NCBI RefSeq assembly: GCF_001316435.1
Contig: NZ_JXLL01000012.1
Location: 1-52,445 of the forward strand
DNA: 52,445 bases
Source of the DNA: Caloranaerobacter sp. TR13
GTDB lineage: Bacteria; Bacillota; Clostridia; Tissierellales; Thermohalobacteraceae
Reading direction: 5' to 3'
Part shown: positions 20,424 through 29,763 of the stretch, in pieces
How the letters are laid out: each line of letters opens with the position of its first letter
How positions within the stretch are numbered: the stretch's first letter is position 1
Notes under the pieces: model-generated
What the model was told of the DNA's origin: nothing
The model's input: only the letters and a program-made list of their open reading frames with translations
The model's database searches: none
Made by a program: the position numbers and the translations under genes

Positions 20424-21140
20424 ATGAAACTAATAATTATAAGAAAAGAATGGATAATTATATTTCTTTTAATATTAGTAAGTTTTATTTATTATATAAA
20501 TTCAAACAATCTCGTAACAACATCTCTATATCTACCTATTACAGATAAAGTAATAATTATAGACCCAGGGCATGGAGGAATTGACCCAGGGGCAGTTGGT
20601 AAGTTAGGAAAAAAAGAAGATGATATTAACTTACAAATAGCTCTCAAGTTAAGGAGATTAATAGAACAGACAGGAGGAATAGCTATTTTAACTAGAGAAG
20701 AAGATAAAGGATTATATACAGAAAAATCAAAAACCTATAGGCAGAAAAAAAACGAAGATTTAAGAAATCGAAAGATATTTGTAAACAAAAGTGAAGGTGA
20801 TATCTTTATAAGTATTCATTTAAATAGTTTTCCACAATCTAAATATTATGGAGCTCAAACGTTTTATAAAAAAGGATGTGAAGATAGTAAGAAATTAGCA
20901 GAAATTATACAAGAAGAACTAAGAAATGTTCTAGATAAGAATAATAAGAGAGTACCACAGGATAGGGATAATATATATTTACTCAGGGAAGTTAACATTC
21001 CTTCTGTGTTAATAGAATGTGGATTTATTTCAAATCCTAATGAAGAAAGACTTTTAAGTAATAGTAAGTATCAAGAAAAAATTGCTTGGGCAATATATAT
21101 AGGTATCATAAGGTATTTTAAAGAAATGGAAAATGAATAA
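20424..21140 (+). CDS. cwlD: N-acetylmuramoyl-L-alanine amidase CwlD, germination type
   Basis: 238 residues. An N-terminal membrane anchor (about 10-28) is followed by an Amidase_3 domain. Zn ligands and catalytic residues are in DPGHGGIDPGAVG, the Glu of KKEDDIN, SIHLNS and LIECGFISNP. CwlD strips peptide side chains so that muramic-delta-lactam forms in spore cortex. The position downstream of rplM-rpsI is where CwlD lies in Bacillus and Clostridia, which supports the name over a general amidase. AGGAGGA precedes the ATG. Confidence 0.88.
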   Translation: MKLIIIRKEWIIIFLLILVSFIYYINSNNLVTTSLYLPITDKVIIIDPGHGGIDPGAVGKLGKKEDDINLQIALKLRRLIEQTGGIAILTREEDKGLYTEKSKTYRQKKNEDLRNRKIFVNKSEGDIFISIHLNSFPQSKYYGAQTFYKKGCEDSKKLAEIIQEELRNVLDKNNKRVPQDRDNIYLLREVNIPSVLIECGFISNPNEERLLSNSKYQEKIAWAIYIGIIRYFKEMENE

Positions 21141-21223
21141 AATAATATAGTTAGAGGGTATTATTATTCTATGGGAAACATTTATGAAATATAATCTCAA
21201 AATAAAAAATAGGAGGAATACTG

Positions 21224-22636
21224 ATGGGAAAAATATTAGGAGCATACGTACTTCCTCATCCGCCAATTATAATACCTGAAATAGGAAAAGGACAGGAAAG
21301 TAAAGCTGCAAAAACTATTCGCAGTATGAAGCAGATAGCATCTGATATCAGTAAGAAGAAGCCTGATACTATAATTATTGTTACTCCACATGGACCTTTA
21401 TTTACTGATGCAATATCAATTCTTTATGAAGATAAACTTGTAGGAGATTTTAAGAAATTTGGGAGTGAGGAAATATATTTTGAGATAGTTAACAATAAAA
21501 GAATTGTGGATAATATTATAGAAAATGCATCTTATAAAGATATTGTTTGTGCAAAAATTGATAAAGAGTTTGCATCAGACTATGATGTCGACTATAAATT
21601 AGACCATGGTGCTTTAGTGCCATTATATTTTATAAAAAAAGAATACTCTGACTTTAATCTAGTACATATGACTTATGGTTTATTATCACCTATTGAGTTA
21701 TATAAATTTGGAATGGTATTAAAACAAGTCATTGAAGAAAGTAGAGAAAATATAGTATTTATAGCTAGTGGTGATTTATCTCATAAATTAACAAAAGATG
21801 CTCCTAGTGGTTACAACGCAAGAGGTAAAGATTTCGATGAAATGATAGTAAAGTTATTAGAAACTGGAGATAGAGAAGGATTAATGAAAATAGATTTTAA
21901 TTTCGCAGAGATAGCTGGAGAATGTGGTCTTCGTTCAATTATGATAATGTGTGGTTTATTAGATGGATATAAAACCATATCAGAAGTAATTTCATACGAA
22001 TATCCTTTTGGTGTTGGTTATTGTGTAAGCTATACAGAGATTGAAGGAACATCTAAAGATAACATGCTACTTGATAAACTTATTAAGCATGAAAAAGAGA
22101 AAATGCAAAGAATGAGAGAAAATGAAGATGAATATGTAAGATTGGCAAGAGAGAGTCTAGAGTATTTTATAAAGAATGGTAAAGTTATGGATATATCTAC
22201 TGATATTAATGATGAAATGATTATGAACAAAGCAGGAGTTTTTGTATCAATAAAAAAAGACGGTAAATTAAGAGGATGTATAGGTACTGTAGCTCCAACT
22301 GAAGAAAATATAGCAAAAGAGATTATAAGAAATGCAATTAAAGCAGGCACTGAAGACCCACGTTTCTATCCTGTAGAAGAAGATGAACTTGAAAGACTAA
22401 AATATTCTGTTGATATTATTAAGGAGCCAGAAGAAATAGATACAATAGAAAAATTAGATATTAAAAAATACGGTGTTATTGTAAGAAAAGGATATAAAAT
22501 GGGAGTTCTTCTGCCAGATTTAGAAGGTGTGGATAGTCCAGAAGAGCAGGTACTAATAGCCTTAAGAAAAGCAGGCATAAGACCTGATGAAGGATATATT
22601 TTAGAACGATTCGAAGTTATAAGACATTGTGGATAG
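21224..22636 (+). CDS. Memo-like / AMMECR1 fusion protein (AmmeMemoRadiSam system)
   Basis: 470 residues in two domains. Residues 1-270 are a LigB/Memo-like extradiol-dioxygenase fold with candidate metal residues in LPHPP, TPHGP, DHGALVPLYF and SGDLSH. Residues 300-470 are AMMECR1 with the diagnostic LRGCIG motif. Families A and B of the AmmeMemoRadiSam system are often fused like this and usually accompany a radical-SAM enzyme. No amrS is adjacent here. The substrate is unknown; the name reflects co-occurrence and not a known reaction. GGAGGA precedes the ATG. Confidence 0.88.
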   Translation: MGKILGAYVLPHPPIIIPEIGKGQESKAAKTIRSMKQIASDISKKKPDTIIIVTPHGPLFTDAISILYEDKLVGDFKKFGSEEIYFEIVNNKRIVDNIIENASYKDIVCAKIDKEFASDYDVDYKLDHGALVPLYFIKKEYSDFNLVHMTYGLLSPIELYKFGMVLKQVIEESRENIVFIASGDLSHKLTKDAPSGYNARGKDFDEMIVKLLETGDREGLMKIDFNFAEIAGECGLRSIMIMCGLLDGYKTISEVISYEYPFGVGYCVSYTEIEGTSKDNMLLDKLIKHEKEKMQRMRENEDEYVRLARESLEYFIKNGKVMDISTDINDEMIMNKAGVFVSIKKDGKLRGCIGTVAPTEENIAKEIIRNAIKAGTEDPRFYPVEEDELERLKYSVDIIKEPEEIDTIEKLDIKKYGVIVRKGYKMGVLLPDLEGVDSPEEQVLIALRKAGIRPDEGYILERFEVIRHCG

Positions 22637-22799
22637 ATTGTTAATAATTACATGTGGATAAATTGTGTATTGTGGAAAAAAATTATTATGTAAAGTTAAA
22701 TATTGTTAAACTAAGTAAATAAGTTATTAATAAGTTTACATAAGTTATCCACTAATACATGTGGATATTGTTGATAATGTGGATAAGAACAGTGGATAA
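22628..22799. promoter_or_regulatory. Cluster of seven DnaA-box-like sequences
   Basis: TTATCCACA-type 9-mers occur at 22628-22636 (one mismatch, including the stop codon), 22653-22661 (exact), 22671-22679 (TTTTCCACA on the minus strand), 22745-22753 (TTATCCACT), 22760-22768 (one mismatch), 22778-22786 (exact) and 22791-22799 (one mismatch). An AT-rich stretch (22681-22740) separates two subclusters. DnaA boxes are orientation-dependent; six point the same way and one opposite. This may be a DnaA-titration or regulatory cluster. No dnaA or dnaN is in the window. Confidence 0.7.
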
Positions 22800-22804
22800 T
22801 TTAG

Positions 22805-22827
22805 AAGCGGCCTATGGCCGCTTTTGT
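22805..22827 (+). terminator. Terminator after the Memo-AMMECR1 gene
   Basis: AAGCGGCC (22805-22812), loop TAT, GGCCGCTT (22816-22823), then T-rich. It is unusually GC-rich for this region. Confidence 0.88.
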
Positions 22828-22889
22828 ATTATATTACATTCTTTTATCATATAATCTTATAGAATGAAGAAATTACGGGGGTTATACTT

Positions 22890-23996
22890 ATGTTTATAAT
22901 TATTTCAAAAAAGAAGTTATATATAGCTATATTGATATTAGTTATAGTATCTATATTTTTAGTAGTGGTTAAATTCTTGTTTTTAAAAGATATACCAATA
23001 TTTATTGATAAAGAGATTACACATGAAATTGAGAAAATCTTTGATTTAAGAAGTCAAGCTATTTTAAAACAAGATGAAAGTTTGCTGTCGATGCTTTATA
23101 ATACATCAACCAAATATGGCAGATGGGCGTATACGCATGAACTTAGGAGAATGAAATATTTACATAAATGGGCTGATAAGCAGGGAGTAAAATTTGTAAG
23201 TATAAAGCCTAAAATTATTATTAGGAAAGTCAGAGAAAAGGGACAAGGGTTTTATATTAATTTAATGGTGTCTACTGAATATAAATATGTTTATGAAAAT
23301 GAAAGTAATATAAATGTATTTAGAATAGGGACATATCATTCAATGGATATTGTTAAAGGTGAAGAAGATGAATGGTTTATTACAAGAGAATGGTATACCG
23401 ATCCATTTGCAGACTCATTGAAATTGGATAATATTAAGACAGAAGAGATAAAAACTTATATATTATCACATAAACCTAGGGATTTATCTAAAATAAGTAA
23501 GCGAAGAAAGTCAGCAGTTGAATATGCAGATAAGTACTGTGGAGCAGCTGGTTCTGAAAAAACAGGATATAGATATAACAATAAATATATAAATTATAAT
23601 TCTAGAGGTGGCGATTGTGCAAACTTTGCTTCGCAAATTTTGTTTGAAGGAGGAAAATTTAGAAAGACTTATACATGGAATTATAATAAAGGTGGTAGTA
23701 AAGCTTGGGTTAATGCACAAGCATTTAAAGATTATATGCTGTACAGTGGTAGAGGTTCATTAATAGCTTATGGTAGCTATGAAAAAGTTTATAAAGCTGC
23801 TTATAAATTACTTCCTGGCGATTTTATAGCTTATGGTAGAAAAGGAAAAGTAACTCATATTTCTGTTGTTACAGGTGCAGATTCTAAAGGGTATCCATTG
23901 GTAAATTGTCATAATACAGATAGATACAGAGTACCATGGGACTTAGGATGGAGTGACAAAGGTATAAGATTTTGGTTAGTTCGTGTTCATTATTAA
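22890..23996 (+). CDS. Membrane-anchored Amidase_6-domain protein
   Basis: 368 residues. A transmembrane anchor (about 7-28) is followed by a region of no clear family (30-200) and then a C-terminal putative amidase domain. The domain has the papain-like Cys in GGDCANFASQ (about residue 248) and the His in VTHISVVTG (about residue 330). The NLPC/P60-like arrangement and the anchor suggest a cell-envelope peptidoglycan or peptide hydrolase facing outward; the substrate is not known. Isolated transcription unit with a GGGGG box at 22877. Confidence 0.8.
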   Translation: MFIIISKKKLYIAILILVIVSIFLVVVKFLFLKDIPIFIDKEITHEIEKIFDLRSQAILKQDESLLSMLYNTSTKYGRWAYTHELRRMKYLHKWADKQGVKFVSIKPKIIIRKVREKGQGFYINLMVSTEYKYVYENESNINVFRIGTYHSMDIVKGEEDEWFITREWYTDPFADSLKLDNIKTEEIKTYILSHKPRDLSKISKRRKSAVEYADKYCGAAGSEKTGYRYNNKYINYNSRGGDCANFASQILFEGGKFRKTYTWNYNKGGSKAWVNAQAFKDYMLYSGRGSLIAYGSYEKVYKAAYKLLPGDFIAYGRKGKVTHISVVTGADSKGYPLVNCHNTDRYRVPWDLGWSDKGIRFWLVRVHY

Positions 23997-24056
23997 CCTA
24001 CATAAACACACAGAAAATTCTAAATAATAAAAAGATTACTTCTTTATCTTTAATAC

Positions 24057-24085
24057 TTTACTTTTCTAAAGCGATAAAGTATAAT
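24057..24085 (+). promoter_or_regulatory. Promoter of the amino-acid ABC transporter operon
   Basis: TTTACT (24057-24062), 17-base spacer, perfect TATAAT (24080-24085), about 40 bases before the first start codon. Confidence 0.7.
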
Positions 24086-24125
24086 TTGTATTATCATAAA
24101 ATATAAGCTTAAGGAGGAGATACAA

Positions 24126-24929
24126 ATGAAGAAAAATTATGTATTATTAATTTTAGCATTTATATTACTATCTTTAACATTTACAGGATGTGGTCAAAAA
24201 AATACAGAAGACCAATCATTAGAAGAAATTAAGGAAAAGGGATATTTTATTGTTGGACTTGATGATAATTTCCCACCAATGGGTTTTAGGGACAAGTCAG
24301 GTGAAATTGTAGGATTTGATATAGATATGGCAAAAGAAGCAGCAAAAAGAATGGGAGTAGAAGTTAAATTCAAACCAGTAGATTGGGATGGAGTAATATT
24401 AAGTCTTAAAAAGAAAGATATTGATTTAATTTGGAATGGGTTAACAGTAACAGATGAAAGGAAAAAGCAGATTAGTTTTTCAAAAGTTTACCTTTCAAAT
24501 AGACAGATTATAATTGTTAATGACGATTCAGCTATAAATAGCAAAGATGATTTAAAAGGAAAAGTAGTTGGCGTTCAACTTGGAAGCAGTAGTGAGCAAG
24601 CATTAAATTCAGATAAAACTTTAGTTGAAAATCTAAAGAATGTAAGGAAATATTCAAATAATATTGAAGCATTATTAGATTTAAAAGCAAAGAGAATTGA
24701 TGCAGTTGTTATAGATGAAATAGTTGGAAGATACTATATAGCTAAAAAACAAAATGAATACAGAGTACTTGAAGAAAATCTTGGAGATGAATCATATGCA
24801 GTTGGAATAAGGAAAGAAGATGTTTCATTCAGACAAGAATTAGATAGAGTACTTGATGAAATGAAAAAGGATGGAACAGCTGCTGAAATATCTAAGAAAT
24901 GGTTTGGTGAAGACATAGTTATTAAATAG
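24126..24929 (+). CDS. Polar amino-acid ABC transporter, substrate-binding lipoprotein
   Basis: 267 residues with a lipoprotein signal peptide (lipobox LTFTGC, Cys22) and a periplasmic-binding type-3 fold (DDNFPPMGFRDKSGEIVGFDID, WNGLTVTDERKKQISFS). The GFD.D and TDERK motifs are typical of glutamine, cystine or arginine binders; the ligand cannot be told. First of three genes with a permease and an ATPase. AAGGAGGA precedes the ATG. Confidence 0.93.
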   Translation: MKKNYVLLILAFILLSLTFTGCGQKNTEDQSLEEIKEKGYFIVGLDDNFPPMGFRDKSGEIVGFDIDMAKEAAKRMGVEVKFKPVDWDGVILSLKKKDIDLIWNGLTVTDERKKQISFSKVYLSNRQIIIVNDDSAINSKDDLKGKVVGVQLGSSSEQALNSDKTLVENLKNVRKYSNNIEALLDLKAKRIDAVVIDEIVGRYYIAKKQNEYRVLEENLGDESYAVGIRKEDVSFRQELDRVLDEMKKDGTAAEISKKWFGEDIVIK

Positions 24930-24943
24930 GGAGAGAATAGGAA

Positions 24944-25585
24944 ATGACATATATTTTAGATGTTACAAGATTTATATTAAGAGGTGCGATAACAACTTTT
25001 AATTTGTATATTGTAACGGCTATATTGTGTGTGCCTTTAGGGATTTTATTGGCTGTGTTCAAAATATCGAGATATAATATTATATCAAAAGTAATAGGTC
25101 TATATACATGGATATTTAGAGGTACTCCTTTGCTTTTACAATTATTCTTTGTGTATTATGGGCTGCCTGTAATAGGTATTTCTTTAATGCCTTTTACGGC
25201 AGCTGCTCTTACTTTTGTATTAAATTATTCAGCATATTTAACAGAAATATTTAGAGCTGGTATTGAATCAATAGATAAAGGCCAATTTGAAGCAGCTAAA
25301 TCACTTGGAATGAATTATAGACAGACTATGACTAGAATTATAATTCCTCAAGCTGTAAGAAGAGTTATTCCACCAACATGTAATGAAGCTATAAATCTTG
25401 TAAAAGATACTGCATTAGTAGCGGCTATAGGTATGGGTGATTTGTTGAGAGCAGCTAAAGAAGTACTTACGAGAGATTTTACAATAACTCCATTTATTAT
25501 AGCAGCACTACTTTATTTAGGTATAAGTTCTATAATTGTGACTATATTTAAAAAAATTGAAGATAGATATTCTATATCTGATTAG
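24944..25585 (+). CDS. Polar amino-acid ABC transporter permease
   Basis: 213 residues, about five membrane helices, His/Glu/Gln/Arg-opine family (3-TM). The conserved EAA loop is [33 protein letters not shown] near residue 60 is diagnostic. It sits 14 bases after the binding protein and 11 before the ATPase. Confidence 0.94.
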   Translation: MTYILDVTRFILRGAITTFNLYIVTAILCVPLGILLAVFKISRYNIISKVIGLYTWIFRGTPLLLQLFFVYYGLPVIGISLMPFTAAALTFVLNYSAYLTEIFRAGIESIDKGQFEAAKSLGMNYRQTMTRIIIPQAVRRVIPPTCNEAINLVKDTALVAAIGMGDLLRAAKEVLTRDFTITPFIIAALLYLGISSIIVTIFKKIEDRYSISD

Positions 25586-25596
25586 GAGAGAGTACT

Positions 25597-26301
25597 ATGA
25601 TAAGAGTAGTTAATGTAAACAAAAGTTTCAAAGACCTTAAAGTATTAAAAAATATATCTTTTAATGTAAACAAAGGTGAAGTAATATCAATAATAGGTCC
25701 ATCCGGTTCCGGGAAAAGTACTCTTTTAAGATGTATAAGCCAGCTAGAGGAAATAGATTCTGGATATATAGAAATTGATGGTGTATCAATTACTAAAAAC
25801 GGATATAAAAAAGTAGGTATGGTTTTTCAAAATTTCAATTTATTTCCTCATAAAACTGCACTTGAAAATATTATTGAAGCTCCTATTATAGTTAAAAAAA
25901 TTAATAAAGATAAAGCAATAAAACTAGGGAAAGAATTGCTTTCAAAAGTAGGTTTGCTTGATAAACAAGATTATTATCCGTCTCAACTTTCAGGGGGACA
26001 GAAACAGAGAGTTGCAATTGCTAGGGCATTGGCAATGGAACCTGAAATAATGTTATTTGATGAACCGACTTCAGCTTTAGACCCAGAGCTTGTAGGGGAA
26101 GTACTAAATGTAATTAAGGAACTTGCCAAGGAACATATGACTATGCTTATAGTGACACATGAGATGAGATTTGCAAAAGAAGTTTCAGATAGAGTAATAT
26201 TCATGGACGAAGGGGAAATTATTGAAGAAGGTGATTCTAAGAAAATATTTGAAAATCCTGAGCATCCTAGAATAAAGTCGTTTTTGAGTAGAATGATATA
26301 A
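25597..26301 (+). CDS. Polar amino-acid ABC transporter ATPase
   Basis: 234 residues, GlnQ-like. Walker [11 protein letters not shown]-loop FQNFNLFPH, signature LSGGQKQR, Walker [15 protein letters not shown]-loop VTHEMRFA. It is a little shorter than many GlnQ (about 240). It ends the operon and a terminator follows. Confidence 0.95.
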   Translation: MIRVVNVNKSFKDLKVLKNISFNVNKGEVISIIGPSGSGKSTLLRCISQLEEIDSGYIEIDGVSITKNGYKKVGMVFQNFNLFPHKTALENIIEAPIIVKKINKDKAIKLGKELLSKVGLLDKQDYYPSQLSGGQKQRVAIARALAMEPEIMLFDEPTSALDPELVGEVLNVIKELAKEHMTMLIVTHEMRFAKEVSDRVIFMDEGEIIEEGDSKKIFENPEHPRIKSFLSRMI

Positions 26302-26306
26302 ATATG

Positions 26307-26332
26307 ACTTCGGGGAGAACCCGAAGTTTTTT
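26307..26332 (+). terminator. Terminator of the amino-acid ABC operon
   Basis: ACTTCGGG (26307-26314) / CCCGAAGT (26320-26327) with a GAGAA loop, then a T tract. Confidence 0.92.
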
Positions 26333-26387
26333 GTATGTAAATATTTTTGATATAATATCTTTAAAGATAAGTAAAGGAGTTGAATTT

Positions 26388-27311
26388 ATGATAGATAGAT
26401 ATTTAGAAATACATCCTGAAGTGGAAAAAGCAATAAAAGAAGGAAAACCTGTAGTTGCATTAGAATCTACTATAATATCTCATGGTATGCCTTATCCTCA
26501 GAATGTTGAGACTGCTAAGAAGGTAGAAGAAATAGTAAGGGAAAATGGAGCTATACCTGCAACTATTGGGATAATAAAAGGGGAAATAAAAGTAGGTTTG
26601 AGTGAAGAGGAAATTGAATACATGGGGAAAGCTGAAAATGTATTTAAAGTAAGTAGGAGAGATATGCCTTTTATAATAGCAAAGAAACTTGATGGAGCTA
26701 CAACAGTAGCTTCAACTATGATAATTTCAGCATTAGCGGGTATAAAAGTATTTGTTACAGGAGGAATTGGAGGAGTTCACAGAGGAGCTCAGGAAACATT
26801 TGATATTTCTGCTGATCTGATGGAGCTAGCAAACACAAATGTAGCAGTGGTTTGTGCTGGAGCGAAATCTATATTAGATATAGGTTTAACTTTAGAATAT
26901 TTAGAAACTCATGGAGTACCTGTAATTGGATATAAGACAGATGAATTTCCAGCTTTTTATACTAGAAAAAGTGGATTTAAGGTTGATTATAGAGTAGATT
27001 CTGAAAGTGAATTAGCAAAAATTATTAAGACAAAATGGGATTTAAATCTGAAAGGTGGTTTAGTTGTAGGCAACCCAATACCTAAAGAGTATGAAATGGA
27101 TTATGATATAATAAATAAAGCAATAGATGATGCTATCATTGAAGCAAATGAAAAAGGTATAAAAGGAAAGGATATCACACCATTTTTACTATCTAAAATA
27201 AAGCTGATAACTGGAGGAAAAAGTTTAGAATCTAATATCCAGCTAGTTTATAATAATGCAGTAGTTGGTTCAAAACTTGCTGTTGAGCTAAGCAAATCAT
27301 ATAAGAAATAA
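26388..27311 (+). CDS. psuG: Pseudouridine-5'-phosphate glycosidase PsuG
   Basis: 307 residues from ATG 26388 behind AAAGGAGTTG; the frame is open back to 26304 but that part overlaps the terminator. The enzyme splits pseudouridine 5'-phosphate into uracil and ribose 5-phosphate. PVVALESTIISHGMPYPQN, FVTGGIGGVHRGAQETFDISADL and SGFKVDYRVD are family signatures. No psuK kinase is adjacent. A TATAAT at 26351 may serve as the -10 box. Confidence 0.95.
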   Translation: MIDRYLEIHPEVEKAIKEGKPVVALESTIISHGMPYPQNVETAKKVEEIVRENGAIPATIGIIKGEIKVGLSEEEIEYMGKAENVFKVSRRDMPFIIAKKLDGATTVASTMIISALAGIKVFVTGGIGGVHRGAQETFDISADLMELANTNVAVVCAGAKSILDIGLTLEYLETHGVPVIGYKTDEFPAFYTRKSGFKVDYRVDSESELAKIIKTKWDLNLKGGLVVGNPIPKEYEMDYDIINKAIDDAIIEANEKGIKGKDITPFLLSKIKLITGGKSLESNIQLVYNNAVVGSKLAVELSKSYKK

Positions 27312-27344
27312 TCATAATAAAGGCCTGTTTTAGGGGTGATTTTT

Positions 27345-28436
27345 ATGGACTATGTAGCAGTTTTTAAAGAAGTTGGTATGGTAGTTTTAGACATGCCAAT
27401 TCAAAAATTAGGGATAGCTATATTTATATTTTTATTTACTATAATAATGAGAAATGTTTTTGCAAAATACTTTTTAAGAGTAGCTTTAAAGTTGACAAGT
27501 AAAACTAAGTCAGAAGTTGATGATGATTTAGTTAAAGCTTTTAGTAGTCCTTTAAGAACATTTATAGTCATATTAGGTTCATATTTTGCAATTAAGCTAT
27601 TTCCTTTAAGTTTTTCAACTGAACAATTTATTTTAAAATTATTTCGTTCTTCAATAGTAATAATTATTGCGTGGGGGTTTTATAACTTAGAAGGCACATA
27701 TTCAATACTTTTTGAATTAATGGGAGATAAATTCAATCTAAAAACTAGCAAAGTATTAAAACCTTTTTTCTCTAAGATAATGAGAGTGATAACAGTAGTG
27801 ATTACATTAGGGATAGTAGCTGAAGAATTTGATTATGATGTCAGTGGATTTATAGCTGGTTTAGGTATAGGTGGTTTGGCAGTAGCTATGGCTGCTAAGG
27901 ACTTTCTATCAAATATATTTGGTGGAATTGTTGTCATTATGGATAAACCGTTTGATATTGGGGACTGGATAACAACATCAGATATAGAAGGGGTTGTAGA
28001 AGATATCAGTTTTAGAAGTACTAAAATTAGAACATTTAACAAAGCAATAGTAACTGTTCCAAACTCGATGCTTGTTGGACAGCCGATAATCAATAATTCA
28101 AGAAGAGGTATAAGACGTATTACCTTTAAGCTAGGAGTTACATATAGCACTCCGAGAGAGAAATTAGAAAAATGTATAAATAGAATAGAAGAAATGTTAA
28201 AAAAACATCCAGGAGTAGATAAAGATACAATATTTGTTAAATTTGATGGGTTTAATGATAGTAGCTTGGATATTTTACTATACTTCTTTACTAATACATC
28301 AGAGTGGGCAAGATATTTAGATATTAAACAGGATGTTAACTTTAAGATAATGAAAATACTAGAAGAAGAAGGGGTAGAAATAGCTTTTCCAAGTACAAGT
28401 ATATATTTTGAGAATGCTCTAAAAACAGAACAATAA
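27345..28436 (+). CDS. Small-conductance mechanosensitive channel, MscS family
   Basis: 363 residues. Several N-terminal helices lead to the pore helix TM3 and beta domain, seen as GLGIGGLAVAMAAKDFLSN and FGGIVVIMDKPFDIGDWI (about residues 170-210). It opens to release solutes under hypo-osmotic stress. ATG 27345 follows a GGGGTGA box; the GTG at 27336 overlaps it. Confidence 0.93.
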   Translation: MDYVAVFKEVGMVVLDMPIQKLGIAIFIFLFTIIMRNVFAKYFLRVALKLTSKTKSEVDDDLVKAFSSPLRTFIVILGSYFAIKLFPLSFSTEQFILKLFRSSIVIIIAWGFYNLEGTYSILFELMGDKFNLKTSKVLKPFFSKIMRVITVVITLGIVAEEFDYDVSGFIAGLGIGGLAVAMAAKDFLSNIFGGIVVIMDKPFDIGDWITTSDIEGVVEDISFRSTKIRTFNKAIVTVPNSMLVGQPIINNSRRGIRRITFKLGVTYSTPREKLEKCINRIEEMLKKHPGVDKDTIFVKFDGFNDSSLDILLYFFTNTSEWARYLDIKQDVNFKIMKILEEEGVEIAFPSTSIYFENALKTEQ

Positions 28437-28510
28437 AAGAAATTTAAAATTGAAAATGTAAAATATAAAATTAGTTGATAGTTAACTTGAATAAAAATGG
28501 AGGATTAGCT

Positions 28511-28978
28511 ATGAATATTTCAGATAAAAAACTAGTACCAATATTATTATTTTTAGCAGGAGTCATGTTTATTTCAGCAGGTATAATTATGGTAGCTAAA
28601 CCTAATGTAAAATATATAGACTATACTGATGAAGAAATAAAAAGAAGAGCTAGAGAATTAGGAATGGTAGATATAAAGGAAATTATAGAAAAGAATCAGT
28701 CTAAAAATGAAGAAAATAAAGAAGTATCAAATAAAACAGAAGAGCAAGAAAAAGTTAAAGAGGAAAAAGATACAGTATTATTTGAAATAAAAAAGGGAGA
28801 AACTAGTGAAAGTGTAGTTGAAAGATTATTTAAAGAAGGCTTAATAGCAGATAAAGATGAATTTACTAAGGTTGTATTTTTAAAGAAAGCAGAAAGACGC
28901 TTTAAGTATGGCGTATTTGAATTAAAAAAGGGCATGGATTATGAAACTATAATAGATATACTTATGGGTCAGGCTTGA
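28511..28978 (+). CDS. Short membrane-anchored MltG/YceG-like protein without lytic domain
   Basis: 155 residues from ATG 28511 behind GGAGGA. It has one transmembrane helix (about 8-28), a charged coiled segment (about 40-92) and a C-terminal LysM-like region (IKKGETSESVVERLFKEGLI ... FELKKGMDYETIIDILMG) like the N-terminal part of MltG. The MltG transglycosylase domain with its catalytic Glu is absent. Related short proteins occur in Clostridia. It overlaps the upstream reach of the next frame but not its chosen start. Confidence 0.7.
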   Translation: MNISDKKLVPILLFLAGVMFISAGIIMVAKPNVKYIDYTDEEIKRRARELGMVDIKEIIEKNQSKNEENKEVSNKTEEQEKVKEEKDTVLFEIKKGETSESVVERLFKEGLIADKDEFTKVVFLKKAERRFKYGVFELKKGMDYETIIDILMGQA

Positions 28979-29010
28979 AATATTTCCATTTAAGGTTAGT
29001 AGGTGAAAAT

Positions 29011-29505
29011 ATGAATATACATTCTTTTGGACCAATCGTTGATGAAAATTGTAAAGTTTTAATATTAGGTTCGATACCGGGAGTGAAATCATTAGAAAAA
29101 AATCAGTATTATGGACATCCAAGAAATCAGTTTTGGAAAATAATATATATGATGTTTAATGAAAAAGTAGAAGAAGATTATGATAAAAAAGTACAATTTT
29201 TATTATCTCATAAAATAGCTTTATGGGATGTAGTTAAGTCTTGTTATAGAGAAGGAAGTTTAGATTCTAATATTAAAAAACCAGAAATCAATGATTTTAA
29301 GACACTTTTCTTAAAATATCCAAATATAAAGTTTATATTTTTTAATGGGTCAAAAGCAGAAGAAATTTTCAAAAGAAAAGTTGATAAGGAACTGGTAAAA
29401 GAAAAACAATTATTCAGGCTACCATCAACAAGTCCAGCTAGAGCCATTTCATTTAATGAAAAACTAAAATATTGGATGAAAGTAAAAGAATGTTTAGAAA
29501 AATAG
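29011..29505 (+). CDS. DNA-deoxyinosine (hypoxanthine-DNA) glycosylase
   Basis: 164 residues from ATG 29011 behind AGGTGA. UDG superfamily: motif A region VLILGSIPGVKSLEKNQYYG with HPRNQFWKI, motif B region LPSTSPARA. The family removes hypoxanthine (deaminated adenine) from DNA. HPRNQFWK is characteristic of this branch and not of Ung or Mug. The gene stands 32 bases after the MltG-like gene. Confidence 0.87.
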   Translation: MNIHSFGPIVDENCKVLILGSIPGVKSLEKNQYYGHPRNQFWKIIYMMFNEKVEEDYDKKVQFLLSHKIALWDVVKSCYREGSLDSNIKKPEINDFKTLFLKYPNIKFIFFNGSKAEEIFKRKVDKELVKEKQLFRLPSTSPARAISFNEKLKYWMKVKECLEK

Positions 29506-29548
29506 TTTGAAATATTTAAAAAGATAATAGACTACTGGAAATAGAAAA

Positions 29549-29575
29549 TGGCGAGCTTCAGCTTGCTGTTTTTTT
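29549..29575 (+). terminator. Terminator after the DNA glycosylase gene
   Basis: GCGAGCT (29551-29557) / AGCTTGC (29560-29566) with one G-T pair, then a run of seven T. Confidence 0.8.
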
Positions 29576-29763
29576 GTTTTAAATCTTAGCAAAGTTTGTA
29601 CAAAAGAAGGAATAGTTTAATATTGTCATTAGTATATATTAGAATTAGAGGTAAGATTATAAAAGAAACTCTAGAATAAATAAAAAATGTAAATATGCAC
29701 CTTCTGAAACAAATGGGTTTATTGAGATAATATTAAGAATCAAAAATGAAATGAGGGGATAGC

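Noticed and set aside
22628-22799. Declaring the DnaA-box cluster to be the chromosomal origin
   Set aside because: dnaA, dnaN and rpmH are not nearby and no GC-skew data are available; only a DnaA-binding cluster can be supported.
26304-26387. Longer psuG with about 28 extra residues
   Set aside because: That part runs through a terminator hairpin and is not conserved-looking; ATG 26388 has a proper ribosome-binding site.
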